A stretch of 41,146 nucleotides of DNA from Roseibacillus ishigakijimensis (GTDB taxonomy: Bacteria; Verrucomicrobiota; Verrucomicrobiia; Verrucomicrobiales; Akkermansiaceae), in contig NZ_JAENIO010000038.1 in NCBI RefSeq assembly GCF_016595415.1, positions 1 to 41,146 of the forward strand, given 5' to 3'. Position numbers and translations under genes: made by a program. The notes beneath the pieces were generated by a model that saw only the letters and a list, made by a program, of their open reading frames with translations, searched no databases and was not told the DNA's origin. Shown here piece after piece: positions 7,370 to 15,063 of the stretch (position 1 is its first letter; each line of letters begins with the position of its first letter).

Positions 7370-9259
7370 CTATTCCACCGCCGGGTAAACCCAAGGGCCA
7401 AACTCGCCAGCAGAGAGACGGGCGCGGAGGCGGACGACAACCATCACATGACTCCGGAAGTCATAAGGACCATCGGTCAGGCTCTCATCCTCGAAGTCGA
7501 ATGCAGCCGTTTCGACACCGGGCACGATTTCGCGGGTCTCGGAGATGGCGACAATCCCCCACGGCCCGGGAACGGGGGCGGGTTCGGGCGGGGGCTCTTC
7601 TCCCGGTTCGGGGGGCTCGGGCTCGGGATTGGTGTTCTGCTCGCGGCTCTCGACCCGCAGGGCAGCTTCAATCTCGATGGCTTCGAAGCTCGTGGCCGGG
7701 TCGGTCCAATTCAGGGAGAGACTACCGGCCCTGTGGTCGTCATCGGCAAAGATGGGAGTCAAGGCATAGGTGGCAGCGGTGGGAACGGTCTTGTCCCCCA
7801 CTCCCGGCAGATTGGTCTTCGCATTCTGCAGGTCGCCTTCCTGTGTGGCCGGGTTCCAGTCGTAGACCTCCGGGTCGTGGCGCTTGAGGGTCAGCTCAGC
7901 GGTGATGGGCATTCCCGGTAAAATCCGATGGTCGATCACGCGAAAAGTCTCGTCGAAGCCGAAGATATTGGAGACGAGGCGCACGTTGTCCCAGGGCTTC
8001 ACATCCAGGGCCACCACGAGGGGCACTTCCACAGTCATGGTTTCATCGCGGCGACTTTCCTGCAGGAGGATGTTCGCCACACGCTGGGCTTGGCGATGGT
8101 CGTTGACCATTTCCAAATCAAGTTCCAGCCAATTGACCCGCCCGCCATCCTCACCGATGGCCACAGCATCTTTCACGATGGGGAACTCGGTGGGTTCATC
8201 GTAGCTCTGCGGGCCGATGAAGGTTCCTTTGGCGGCGTTGGAGCGGTCGCGGTCGCTGCCGGAAAGGCTGCGGGTGAAAGCTCCCATGAAGTCGTCATCG
8301 GTGAGGGTGAGAACAGGCTCGGTCCACGCCCCAGCGTGGATGTAGTAGGTCCCGCCCCACTCCACCACCGCCCCCGCCATGGCATTGATGAAGGGGGTGA
8401 GCCACTTTTCCCAGTCGCCATCGAGCTCGATGTAGCCGTTGGCAGTGTATCGGGGCGACTCGCTGGCGTCTTTGTTAGTGACTCGCTCATCACAAATATC
8501 AGCGGCGGTGGCGAGGGCGGTTTGGTCGATGTTCTCGCGGGCGACTCCGAGGTAGCTTTCGAGGATGTCGGCGATGATGAGCGCGGGATTCATGGTCCAG
8601 CGAGTTTGACTGTCGCGGGGGTCATAGAGCTTTCTCCCGAAGACTTCCGCCGTCACGTTGGGGATGAAGCTGGTGAAGACACTGCTCTTATAATTGAGCC
8701 GCAAGTAAAGATAGGCCTGCCCGCGCGCCCGGTGGTCGTTAGTCCAATTGGTGTTTTCGCTCACGGCGTTTGAATCCGCGCTCTGGGTCGGGCTGCCCAA
8801 ATGCTTCTTGATGCGGCTTTGATGGGCCGCCGAACTGTTCTCATCACGATTGATCACATTGCGCAAGCCATTGACCACGGTGGAAAGGAAGCCGCCCCCG
8901 CCTGCGGGTTCGGGCAAGGTCACATCCCCCACCGCCTCGACGTTTTCGGCATTGTAGCGCACATCGCCGATGGCCTCGACCTCATGACCCGCGAGAACAA
9001 GCATCTCATGGAGGTAGTCATTATCACTGCCGGTGCCATTGATGTAAAAGAGGGTGCCGCCCTTGGTGGTGTAACCATAGACCACGTGCTGGGCGGTCTC
9101 CGCGCTGCGGACATTGCCGCTGCGGCCCTTGGCCTCTTCTCCCTTCTGACCCTTGGGCTTGGGCGCGAAAAAGTAGCTCACCGCCGAAGCCGCAAGCCCT
9201 CCAATCAAAGCCCCGATGACGATGGTTTCGAGGCCGGCCAGGATTAGCGGTTGGTCCAT
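7370..9259 (-). CDS. Tail-tip / central tail hub protein (gpJ-like)
   Basis: A 629-residue tail-tip protein. The N-terminus has a short hydrophobic Gly/Ala-rich segment (residues about 10-31) followed by basic residues, as in many siphophage tip proteins. Then come blocks typical of gpJ-type hubs: QHVVYGYTTKGGTLFYING, LHEMLVLAGHEVEAIGDV, TRWTMNPALIIADIL, and RRDETMTVEVPL, ending with a fibronectin-like region and a Pro/Glu-rich linker (EQNTNPEPEPPEPGEEPPPE). It sits after the NlpC/P60-like gene, as in gene transfer agent and lambdoid tails. It probably forms the tip that contacts the host and initiates DNA delivery. Overlaps the preceding gene by 16 nt. Confidence 0.87.
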   Translation of the reverse strand: MDQPLILAGLETIVIGALIGGLAASAVSYFFAPKPKGQKGEEAKGRSGNVRSAETAQHVVYGYTTKGGTLFYINGTGSDNDYLHEMLVLAGHEVEAIGDVRYNAENVEAVGDVTLPEPAGGGGFLSTVVNGLRNVINRDENSSAAHQSRIKKHLGSPTQSADSNAVSENTNWTNDHRARGQAYLYLRLNYKSSVFTSFIPNVTAEVFGRKLYDPRDSQTRWTMNPALIIADILESYLGVARENIDQTALATAADICDERVTNKDASESPRYTANGYIELDGDWEKWLTPFINAMAGAVVEWGGTYYIHAGAWTEPVLTLTDDDFMGAFTRSLSGSDRDRSNAAKGTFIGPQSYDEPTEFPIVKDAVAIGEDGGRVNWLELDLEMVNDHRQAQRVANILLQESRRDETMTVEVPLVVALDVKPWDNVRLVSNIFGFDETFRVIDHRILPGMPITAELTLKRHDPEVYDWNPATQEGDLQNAKTNLPGVGDKTVPTAATYALTPIFADDDHRAGSLSLNWTDPATSFEAIEIEAALRVESREQNTNPEPEPPEPGEEPPPEPAPVPGPWGIVAISETREIVPGVETAAFDFEDESLTDGPYDFRSHVMVVVRLRARLSAGEFGPWVYPAVE

Positions 9260-9660
9260 GCGGCGAGGATTTCGGGCTCTTCGGTGAGGTGCAGGGCGGG
9301 CGCTTCCATGCGGGAGATGGCTTTGCCTTCCGAGAAAATGCCGATGGCTTTTCCGCCCAGGGCTTGCTCGCAGCGATAGAAAACGATGTCGCCATCCTGC
9401 GGGCTATCGGTGCGGGACCAGTTCAGATCGGCGAGGGCTTGCGCACCGATGATTTCCATTTTGAGGGCTTGGCGCTTGGCTTCACCGTAGGTGATGGGCC
9501 GGAGCTTCACCGCCTCCTTTCCCGCGAGGTGGTTGACCCAGCCAGCCACGAAGGCCGCACAATCGGCGGTGCCTCGGCAGAATGGAGGCAGGGGCTTGGC
9601 AAGGTAGGCTTGCAGGGAGGTGGGTTTGGTTTTCTTGGGCTCGCTGGTTTTCTCACTCAT
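9244..9660 (-). CDS. Tail assembly protein with NlpC/P60-like fold (DUF6950-like)
   Basis: A 138-residue protein. CRGTADCAAFVAGWV carries the cysteine helix typical of NlpC/P60-related phage tail proteins (lambda gpK, the gene transfer agent cell-wall peptidase), and DGDIVFYRC begins the following strands. The usual catalytic His is not visible: the equivalent strand reads GGKAIGIFSEG. The domain may therefore be structural rather than a working peptidase, which is also how the DUF6950 group appears. Gene order (two distal tail proteins, this gene, then tail-tip protein) is the same as in gene transfer agent-type tails. CTTTCTG precedes the ATG by 6 nt. Confidence 0.78.
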   Translation of the reverse strand: MSEKTSEPKKTKPTSLQAYLAKPLPPFCRGTADCAAFVAGWVNHLAGKEAVKLRPITYGEAKRQALKMEIIGAQALADLNWSRTDSPQDGDIVFYRCEQALGGKAIGIFSEGKAISRMEAPALHLTEEPEILAAWTNR

Positions 9661-9720
9661 CGAGTCCAGAAAGCGCGAGAAGAGTTTATCCCTCTACCCC
9701 CCGACTTTAACGGCGAAAAC

Positions 9721-9890
9721 CCCGAGTTCGTATCCAAAAACCCCGAGTTCATCGGAATATCACCCGAGTTCGCCCAGAAAATGCCGTCTCGATCCGATAT
9801 CGTTGCGTCTCGATTGCTCTCCAATGGCGTCTCGATTTCGATTTCCGCCAAAAAGTGCCGTCTCGATCCTATTTTTGTTGCGTCTCGATT
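9721..9890. repeat. Helically phased short direct-repeat array in a 231-bp gap
   Basis: The gap between two tail genes (9661-9891) holds three copies of CCCGAGTTC starting at 9721, 9742 and 9763 (21-bp period), followed by five copies of GTCTCGAT starting at 9786, 9807, 9829, 9860 and 9882 (steps of 21, 22, 31 and 22 bp, i.e. two or three helical turns). There is also a higher-order repeat: the stretch around 9779-9814 resembles that around 9854-9889, offset by 75 bp. No open frame here looks like a protein. The rest of the late operon is tightly packed, so this gap stands out. Function unknown: protein-binding array, inserted host repeat or decayed sequence. Confidence 0.75.
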
Positions 9891-9891
9891 C

Positions 9892-10482
9892 TTACCGATA
9901 GAACGCCCCTTCTTGGCCCCATTTCACTTCCACGCCGCTCGCGAGGTAGCTGAGGAACTGGAAAGCCCGGTCGCCGGGGTAGTCGTCGCGCTGCTGGGCA
10001 TCGGTCCAGCGCTTCACGCTGCGCTTGCCCCCTGCCATCAGCTCCGACTCGATTTTGAGGGAGAGTTCGGCGGAGGCCTTCGGGTCGATGCGGTATTCGA
10101 GCACATCCATGAAATAGCGCCGTTCCAAGGTGTGGATGACCTCGCCAAAGCCATCCTTAAAAAAGGCGAGGATGACCCGCGCCCGCCGCCCCTTGTATTC
10201 ATTGGGCTTCACATTCTGGAAGCGCGGCACGGGCTCGCCATTCTGGAAAGGGATGTTGATGGCCAATTCAAGACCGTTGGCGCGGAGGTCTTGCGAGGAC
10301 TCCAGCGGAGAGAGCTTGCCGAGTTGGCCGACCGGGTTCCATATCTCGCCCTCGAAGGCCAGCGGGGTGACTCCGGTCCAATAGCGTTCGGTGCCAAAGG
10401 TGAAATCCAGCTCAACGAGGTTGGCGGCTTCCACCCGGCCAGAGGCAAGGGCAGTGCGGGCTTCAGGAGAGAGAAGAGACAT
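9892..10482 (-). CDS. Distal tail protein (DUF2163-like)
   Basis: A 196-residue protein. The beginning (MSLLSPEARTALASGRV, then VELDFTFGTERYWTGVTPLAF and GEIWNPVGQLGKLSPLE) has the pattern of tail hub proteins that precede the NlpC/P60 gene in gene transfer agents and related siphophages, where a strand pair with Tyr-Trp-Thr-Gly is followed by a GxxWxPxGxLxxLS segment. Probably part of the distal tail ring connecting tube and tip. Its start is only one base past the stop of the upstream gene; no Shine-Dalgarno sequence and no CTTTCTG element is present, so translation is probably coupled. Confidence 0.72.
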   Translation of the reverse strand: MSLLSPEARTALASGRVEAANLVELDFTFGTERYWTGVTPLAFEGEIWNPVGQLGKLSPLESSQDLRANGLELAINIPFQNGEPVPRFQNVKPNEYKGRRARVILAFFKDGFGEVIHTLERRYFMDVLEYRIDPKASAELSLKIESELMAGGKRSVKRWTDAQQRDDYPGDRAFQFLSYLASGVEVKWGQEGAFYR

Positions 10483-10483
10483 T

Positions 10484-11101
10484 TTAGAGAGCTTCGATGA
10501 GGTTCATTCCGGTGCTGTGGCGCTGGCCGGCCGCTTGGCGCTCAAAGACGCTTTCAGGGCTGGCCAGTCGCCAAAGTCCGGTGGGGTTGAAGAGTTTGAC
10601 CTCGGTTTCGGCTGCGTAGTCCTCGCGGAGATTGGGCCAGACGGTGAGGGTGGCATTGCCGCTGGGGTCGCTCGCGACAGTATCGAGCACACGGTAAAGA
10701 CGGTCGCCCAATTGCAGGTAGTCGCCTGCCAAGAGTTGCGCGGGGTGATTGGGCTGCCAACCGCTGGTGGTGAAGGTCTGGGCTCCGGCGATGGCGGTGA
10801 CCACCTTGGGCACTCCCCGGGCTCGGCCCATGGGCAGAGAATGGAATGGATCGCCGAAACGAAAGACCCCGGCCCCGCCGCGCAGTTTCAGCAGGAACGC
10901 TTCGAGTCGGCTCCCGGTTTCGGACTCGTGGGTTTTGAAGTCGACGCGCATGGCGAGCATCTGGCCGGGAAAAACCTGCACCTCTTGCCGGAAGTTGAAC
11001 TCATTGAGGCGCGAAGCCACGGCCTCGCGGGCGGTGATGGATACTCCGGCGATGCAAATCCCCTCCGGAAAATCGAGGATGGTTTCCCAAGTCTGCGGCA
11101 T
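10484..11101 (-). CDS. Distal tail / tail-tip assembly protein
   Basis: A 205-residue protein. Segments such as LLAGDYLQLGDRLYRVLDTV, NATLTVWPNLRE and VKLFNPTGLWRLAS recur in siphophage distal tail proteins that lie between the tape measure and the tip. The first half has LNEFNFRQEVQVFPGQMLAMRVDF and an FRFGDPFHSLP segment. Likely forms a ring at the tail end. The ATG is preceded by CTTTCTG (11106-11112 on the plus strand) with 4 nt spacing. Confidence 0.73.
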   Translation of the reverse strand: MPQTWETILDFPEGICIAGVSITAREAVASRLNEFNFRQEVQVFPGQMLAMRVDFKTHESETGSRLEAFLLKLRGGAGVFRFGDPFHSLPMGRARGVPKVVTAIAGAQTFTTSGWQPNHPAQLLAGDYLQLGDRLYRVLDTVASDPSGNATLTVWPNLREDYAAETEVKLFNPTGLWRLASPESVFERQAAGQRHSTGMNLIEAL

Positions 11102-11118
11102 GGGTCAGAAAGCGCGAA

Positions 11119-13566
11119 TTAAGCGCGGCTCCCTCCCCGGCGCTCCCGCTCGGTTTGAGCCTTGATAGCAAGCGCGACTGACTCGCTTTTGATTCTCGCC
11201 ACGATATCCTCCGAAGGATTCCCGTTGATTGTTAGATTTACGGTCACCCCTCCCATTGACTGCCCCTTGGTGTGGTCGATGACGGTCTCGTTGGGGTGGA
11301 CGATGGCGGGGATGCCACCCTTGCCATCCACTCCCCCGGTGCGGGCTCCCATGCCAGTGAAGCCGCCGCCCTCGAAGCTCTGCAGGTTCGTCCCCTTGAT
11401 GGTAGAGACGATGCCCGCCGCCTGTCCAGCCACGGTAGCCGCCGCTCCCAGGTTGGCCGGGAATGGCAACGACAGCGCATTGGCAATGCCCTGCTGAATC
11501 TTGATAATCGACTCCGCGATGGCGAAGCCCTTGGAGACCGCGAAGAGTCCCTGATAAATCCCCGACTGCTCGCCCGCGAAAGACCGAGTCAAGCCAAGGA
11601 TGGCGTCGAAGCTCTGCCCAAAGCCCGCGATTTGCTGGCTGCGAATGTCCGCGATTTCGTTGGTCCGGCGAAGCTCCAGGTCTTTCGCAACTTGGGTGTG
11701 CTCCAATTCCCGTTCGGTGAGAAGCGCCAAGCGCTCGTCGTAGAAGCTCGCGATGGCATCAATTTCTTGTCGACCGGGAATGAAGATTTCCCCCGGGCCA
11801 TCGCCAAAGCCTCCAAGTCCGCCCCGGGTTTGTGGGGCCTGTTGCACGAGGACGGGGCCTTGCCCTCCCATCACCCCGCTGGCGCTGGCGAGAACATCGC
11901 GGGCCGCTTGTTCGGCAGACTGAGCGGCGAGAGGCGCACCGGTGGCGATGCCCATGGAGAGGCCTGCCATCGCGAACTTACCCAGCTTGGCGAACTCCCG
12001 CGAGGGCGAGCGGATGCCCAGCTTGCTTTTGACCGCATTGAGGGCATTGCTGGCCGCATTGGTCGCGGCATCGGCCACGCTCTTGGCACCGTTGGCGATG
12101 CCGCTCTTGATGCCGTCCATGATGGCCCCGCCCAGCGAAGCCCAGTCGATGGAGGTGAAGGCGGTTTTGATGTTGCCCAGGGACTCCTTGACCTTTGCCA
12201 GCATGAAGGAAGCGACATTGCCCACGATTTCCTTAAGGCCTTCCCAAGCGGTCTTGTTGCCCTCGAGGACATCGGCCACAATGGCGAAGTTCGCCGCGAG
12301 GCCCGCGAACCAATCCCCGATCAGACCGGTGAGGGTGTCGATGACCGCACCGACGACGATTTGCAAGGACTGCCAAGCGCCTTCGATGCCGCCCAAGGGC
12401 TCGAGGAAGCCATTCAGCCAGCCGATGGCTTCTTGGGTCCGCTGTCCAAGTGCCGCCACCACGCGCCCGAAGGTCTCGCGAATTGAAGCGAAAGAAGCCG
12501 AAATGCGGGCGATGGTCTCGGCGTTGCGTTCCCGCCAAGCATCGAAGGCCGCAATGGCGTTTTCCTTGAGGGAGAGGGCTGCGGCTTTGACGGTTTCCCA
12601 ATTCTGGACCAGCAAGAAGCCCGCTCCCGCCACGGCAGCGATACCGGCCACGATGGGCGCGAAGCTGACCCCAGCCGCGATGCCTGCAATTGTGGAAACA
12701 GCTCCGGCAAGCTGGCCGAAGACGAAGAGGGCGGGCCCAGCAGCTGCGGCCGCACCCGCGATGGCTACCCCCATGGCCACAGTCTTGTTGTCTGCCTTTT
12801 CCAGCGCGGTGATGGCTTTGTCCAGGTGCGGGGAAATCTTTTCGATGACGGGCAAGAGAGCTTCCCCGATGCGCTCGGAAAGGTCTCCGATCCGATTCGA
12901 GAGCTGCTTCATGGGTCCCAGCCCCGCCTCCGCCGCCGCTTGTGCCGCGCCTCCGTATTGCTTCTCCAACTCCTCGAGGATGAGCCCTTGCGCTTCCGCC
13001 ATCTTCCCGCTTTCGGCGAGAGCTTTGATGGTCTCCCGCTGGCTGTCGGAGAACTGGATCCCCGACCGCGAAAGCGCAGAGAGGTTCTTCACGGGGTCAT
13101 TGAGGGCCTTGCCGAGTTGGATGGAAGCACTCTTCAAATCGCCATCGAGGCGGGTGGCGAGGTCGAGGGCAGCTTGCTGGGTGCGCTTGAACTCATCGCC
13201 CGCAATGTTGGTGAAGGTCTGGAGCTGGGCGGTGACATTGGCAAGGATGTCTTCATCTCCGAAGAGGCTCTTGGTCTGGAGGCGCGAGGCTTCCTTCTGC
13301 AAATCCTCGAAAGAAATCTTGGCCGCATTGCCCGTGGACTTGATGGCCGCTTCCACCTGCGCCAGTGCTTTGGCTTGGGTGTCGAAAGCTTTCAACGAAG
13401 CACCGAAGCCCGCGACCACGGGCACGGTGAAGGCCACGGTGGCCGCCTTTCCCGCATTCTTCATGTCCCGCTCAATCTTGGCGAACTGCCGGGAAATCTT
13501 TTTCAGTTCCCGGCTCGCCTTGTCTTCGGCGGTGATTTCGATGGAGGCTTTTGCTTTCGATGCCAT
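11119..13566 (-). CDS. Tail tape measure protein
   Basis: An 815-residue protein that sets tail length and is ejected with DNA. The N-terminal 230 residues match tape-measure style: ITAEDKASRELKKISRQF, KAATVAFTVPVVAGFGASLKAF, SFEDLQKEASRLQT, LQTFTNIAGDEFKRTQQAALDLATRLDGDLKSAS. Ala/Gly-rich hydrophobic stretches follow (about 265-325), then helical repeats and a GIRSPSREFAKLGKFAMAGLSMG block common in tape measures. At roughly 0.15 nm per residue the tail would be about 120 nm, an inference from length. The ATG lies 13 nt after the stop of the frameshifted chaperone; no Shine-Dalgarno sequence is seen. Confidence 0.93.
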   Translation of the reverse strand: MASKAKASIEITAEDKASRELKKISRQFAKIERDMKNAGKAATVAFTVPVVAGFGASLKAFDTQAKALAQVEAAIKSTGNAAKISFEDLQKEASRLQTKSLFGDEDILANVTAQLQTFTNIAGDEFKRTQQAALDLATRLDGDLKSASIQLGKALNDPVKNLSALSRSGIQFSDSQRETIKALAESGKMAEAQGLILEELEKQYGGAAQAAAEAGLGPMKQLSNRIGDLSERIGEALLPVIEKISPHLDKAITALEKADNKTVAMGVAIAGAAAAAGPALFVFGQLAGAVSTIAGIAAGVSFAPIVAGIAAVAGAGFLLVQNWETVKAAALSLKENAIAAFDAWRERNAETIARISASFASIRETFGRVVAALGQRTQEAIGWLNGFLEPLGGIEGAWQSLQIVVGAVIDTLTGLIGDWFAGLAANFAIVADVLEGNKTAWEGLKEIVGNVASFMLAKVKESLGNIKTAFTSIDWASLGGAIMDGIKSGIANGAKSVADAATNAASNALNAVKSKLGIRSPSREFAKLGKFAMAGLSMGIATGAPLAAQSAEQAARDVLASASGVMGGQGPVLVQQAPQTRGGLGGFGDGPGEIFIPGRQEIDAIASFYDERLALLTERELEHTQVAKDLELRRTNEIADIRSQQIAGFGQSFDAILGLTRSFAGEQSGIYQGLFAVSKGFAIAESIIKIQQGIANALSLPFPANLGAAATVAGQAAGIVSTIKGTNLQSFEGGGFTGMGARTGGVDGKGGIPAIVHPNETVIDHTKGQSMGGVTVNLTINGNPSEDIVARIKSESVALAIKAQTERERRGGSRA

Positions 13567-13579
13567 AGGGCGGGCGGGG

Positions 13580-14106
13580 CTAGCGGTTTTTGGGCGGGTT
13601 CAGGTAGGAATCGAGGTCGTAGTAGGAGAGCCAGTTGAGGGCTTCAGCAGCGGGCATCCGGCGGACAGCGGCGAGGGAGATTCCCCGCTTGTCGGCGAGG
13701 AAATAAATCACGCTCGCCATGCTGAAGCGCGCCCGGGTCACTTTCCCGCCAGCTCCTCGGTGGCGGCGGTGTTGGCGCTTCCCGCGATTTGCGAGAAGAG
13801 GCCAAAGAGGAGGCTGGGCTTGACCATGGTTCGCAGCACCTCGACCGCTGGCTTGTTCATGCAATTGCGGAAAGCGCGCTCCCCCTCCTCGGTCTCGACC
13901 TTGTCGACCAAGAAGCGGGCCATGCCGTTGGCGCGGGCGGTGGGGTCCTTCTCCTCGGAAATCGAGACGAGCCGCAAATTATCTTCCAACGTGCAGGGCT
14001 GGGCAAAGAGCTGGGCCTTGAGGTCCGGGCACTTTAGCGCGAGGCGCTCGGTGGTGGCGAATTGGCTGGCGAGTTCTTCAAGGGCGTTGGTAGTCGTTTT
14101 ACTCAT
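13580..14106 (-). CDS. Tail assembly chaperone GT, -1 frameshift product
   Basis: Inferred fusion of the 122-residue G protein with about 53 residues in the -1 frame. Ribosomes would slip at GGGAAAG (13741-13747), directly before the G stop codon, and continue as VTRARFSMASVIYFLADKRGISLAAVRRMPAAEALNWL... to the stop at 13580. The downstream segment (ALNWLSYYDLDSYLNPP) resembles the T-part of siphophage chaperones, and it is too short and lacks a convincing start of its own. In lambda, GT binds the tape measure while G stays free; the same ratio-dependent role is likely here. The tape measure gene follows immediately, as expected. Confidence 0.82.
13738..14106 (-). CDS. Tail assembly chaperone G
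   Basis: A 122-residue protein starting at the ATG at 14106 (MSKTTTNALEELASQF...). A TTG 48 nt further upstream is open but CTTTCTG (14113-14119) sits 6 nt before the ATG, which decides the start. It is small, helical and Leu/Glu-rich, lies between the tail tube and tape measure genes, and ends ATEELAGK with the slippery sequence overlapping the last codons. These are the hallmarks of the siphophage G gene. It should assist polymerisation of the tail tube around the tape measure. Confidence 0.83.
   Translation of the reverse strand: MSKTTTNALEELASQFATTERLALKCPDLKAQLFAQPCTLEDNLRLVSISEEKDPTARANGMARFLVDKVETEEGERAFRNCMNKPAVEVLRTMVKPSLLFGLFSQIAGSANTAATEELAGK
13741..13747 (-). promoter_or_regulatory. 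Programmed -1 ribosomal frameshift site
   Basis: On the minus strand the heptamer is G GGA AAG in the G frame, the same slippery sequence used by phage lambda G/T. A TGA stop codon follows at once, which adds a pause. Slipping back one base joins the open frame that ends at 13580. Confidence 0.85.
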
Positions 14107-14148
14107 ACGCCCCAGAAAGGCGAGGGCCGCCTCCTTAAACCGACAAAG

Positions 14149-14182
14149 TCCCAAGTCCCCCTGAAATCAGGAGAGCTTGGGA
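14149..14182 (-). other. Two-tier hairpin upstream of the tail chaperone gene
   Basis: TCCCAAG (14149-14155) is complementary to CTTGGGA (14176-14182), and CCTGA (14160-14164) to TCAGG (14167-14171) inside it. It lies between the PEP-CTERM gene and the G start. No T-run follows in either direction, so it looks like mRNA structure or a processing site, not a plain terminator. Confidence 0.4.
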
Positions 14183-14217
14183 CGAACTGAAAACCTCAAG
14201 ACGGGCAATCAGCGTCT

Positions 14218-14844
14218 CTATCGCTTCCGTCGCAGAAGAAAGAGAGCTGAGCCCAAGAAGCCGAGCATAGAAGCCGAAGGCTCTGGAATCATTGTAAGAG
14301 TTTGCGGACCAGAAACCTGATTAAGATCACCATCAGCCATATAAATCTGAGCAGTCGTGAAATCCGGCAGAAGAGGGGTAGAACTTCCTTCGAACACGTA
14401 AGTTCCATCGGACAAGGTAACCGAAGAGTTTTCGGCAATATAGAGTGCATCCTCGGTGGTGGGAGTGCTGAAGGTAATGAGCAGGTCGCCTGGCACAAAA
14501 GTGCCCACATTGAAATTCACATAGCCCGCTTGGCTTGTGGTTGGGCCTGTATCTGCCGTGCGAACTCCGTTGGCATCAGGAGCATTTGTGCCATCGTCAG
14601 AAATAGTCATCGTCCCCCGTATTTCCTCGGTGAGGTAATTCACTCCAATGCTCGATGGATCGGTAAAAGCACCCTTCACAATCAGGTAAAGGCGCCAACC
14701 TCCCACGTCTTCAGTGGGAGTGAAGACCACTTCTTCGGTTAGAGTCATCGTAAGCTCATTTCCAGAGCTACTAAACATAACGGCTGCTGTCGAAGACAGA
14801 GACATCACCAATGACAACGAACAGATTAAAAAATTCAGCTTCAT
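14218..14844 (-). CDS. Secreted PEP-CTERM protein (prophage cargo)
   Basis: A 208-residue exported protein. It has an N-terminal signal peptide (MKLNFLICSLSLVMSLSSTAA) and a typical C-terminal PEP-CTERM sorting tail: the PEP motif in IPEPSASMLGFLGSALFLLRRKR, a hydrophobic helix and an arginine cluster. Host exosortase would process it and send it to the envelope or extracellular matrix. The body is beta-rich and Thr/Ser-rich, of unknown function. It is not a virion-type protein and it sits between the tail tube terminator and the tail chaperone gene, in AT-richer DNA with its own leader, so it is probably a moron expressed in the lysogen. It points to a Verrucomicrobia-like or other exosortase-bearing host. 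Confidence 0.88.
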   Translation of the reverse strand: MKLNFLICSLSLVMSLSSTAAVMFSSSGNELTMTLTEEVVFTPTEDVGGWRLYLIVKGAFTDPSSIGVNYLTEEIRGTMTISDDGTNAPDANGVRTADTGPTTSQAGYVNFNVGTFVPGDLLITFSTPTTEDALYIAENSSVTLSDGTYVFEGSSTPLLPDFTTAQIYMADGDLNQVSGPQTLTMIPEPSASMLGFLGSALFLLRRKR

Positions 14845-14862
14845 AGTAAGTAATGGAAAATT

Positions 14863-14874
14863 GCACCAAGGTGC
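14863..14874. promoter_or_regulatory. Perfect 12-bp palindrome in the leader of the PEP-CTERM gene
   Basis: GCACCAAGGTGC is a perfect palindrome located 18 bp upstream of the ATG at 14844. It could be an operator for a dimeric regulator or a short mRNA hairpin. The surrounding leader (14845-14986) is AT-rich, but I could not assign a convincing -35/-10 pair. Confidence 0.35.
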
Positions 14875-14986
14875 TAGCTGCTCAGCTTATCCAACAGAGC
14901 GTTTACGCCTAGTTTAAATTTTATCAAAAGGAAGCTTAAATTCTCCCTTGCGGCTTCCAACCATCCGCTCACACAAAGCCCCTTTC

Positions 14987-15032
14987 CAAAAAAAAGGCCG
15001 CCACGGGTATGAACCAACCCCGCGACGGCCTT
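14987..15032 (-). terminator. Strong intrinsic terminator after the tail tube gene
   Basis: On the minus strand, a 14-bp stem (15032-15019 with 15007-14994, two G-T pairs) closes an 11-nt loop and is followed by about eight T residues. It lies 31 bp beyond the tail tube stop. It would cap the most abundant late transcript after the major tail protein, so genes to the left need read-through, antitermination or separate promoters. Confidence 0.88.
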
Positions 15033-15063
15033 GCTTGCTATGGCTTCTCAACTAACCAAAAAA

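Noticed and set aside
7354-7440. An upstream TTG start for the sigma factor
   Set aside because: It would overlap the tail-tip gene by 70 nt and adds residues with no sigma-like content; the ATG at 7353 lies right after the tail-tip stop.
9721-9890. CRISPR array
   Set aside because: Repeats are only 8-9 bp, spacing is too short (about 12 bp between copies), and no cas genes are present.
13580-13864. A separate 94-residue gene for the T part
   Set aside because: The first half is a shadow of the G gene in another frame. The GGGAAAG site and the position before the tape measure explain it better as a frameshift extension.
11942-14164. A 740-codon open frame on the plus strand across the tape measure region
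   Set aside because: It is antisense to the tape measure and chaperone genes; its translation is low-complexity Ser/Ala/Arg text with no domain. GC-rich codon bias on the minus strand keeps this frame open.
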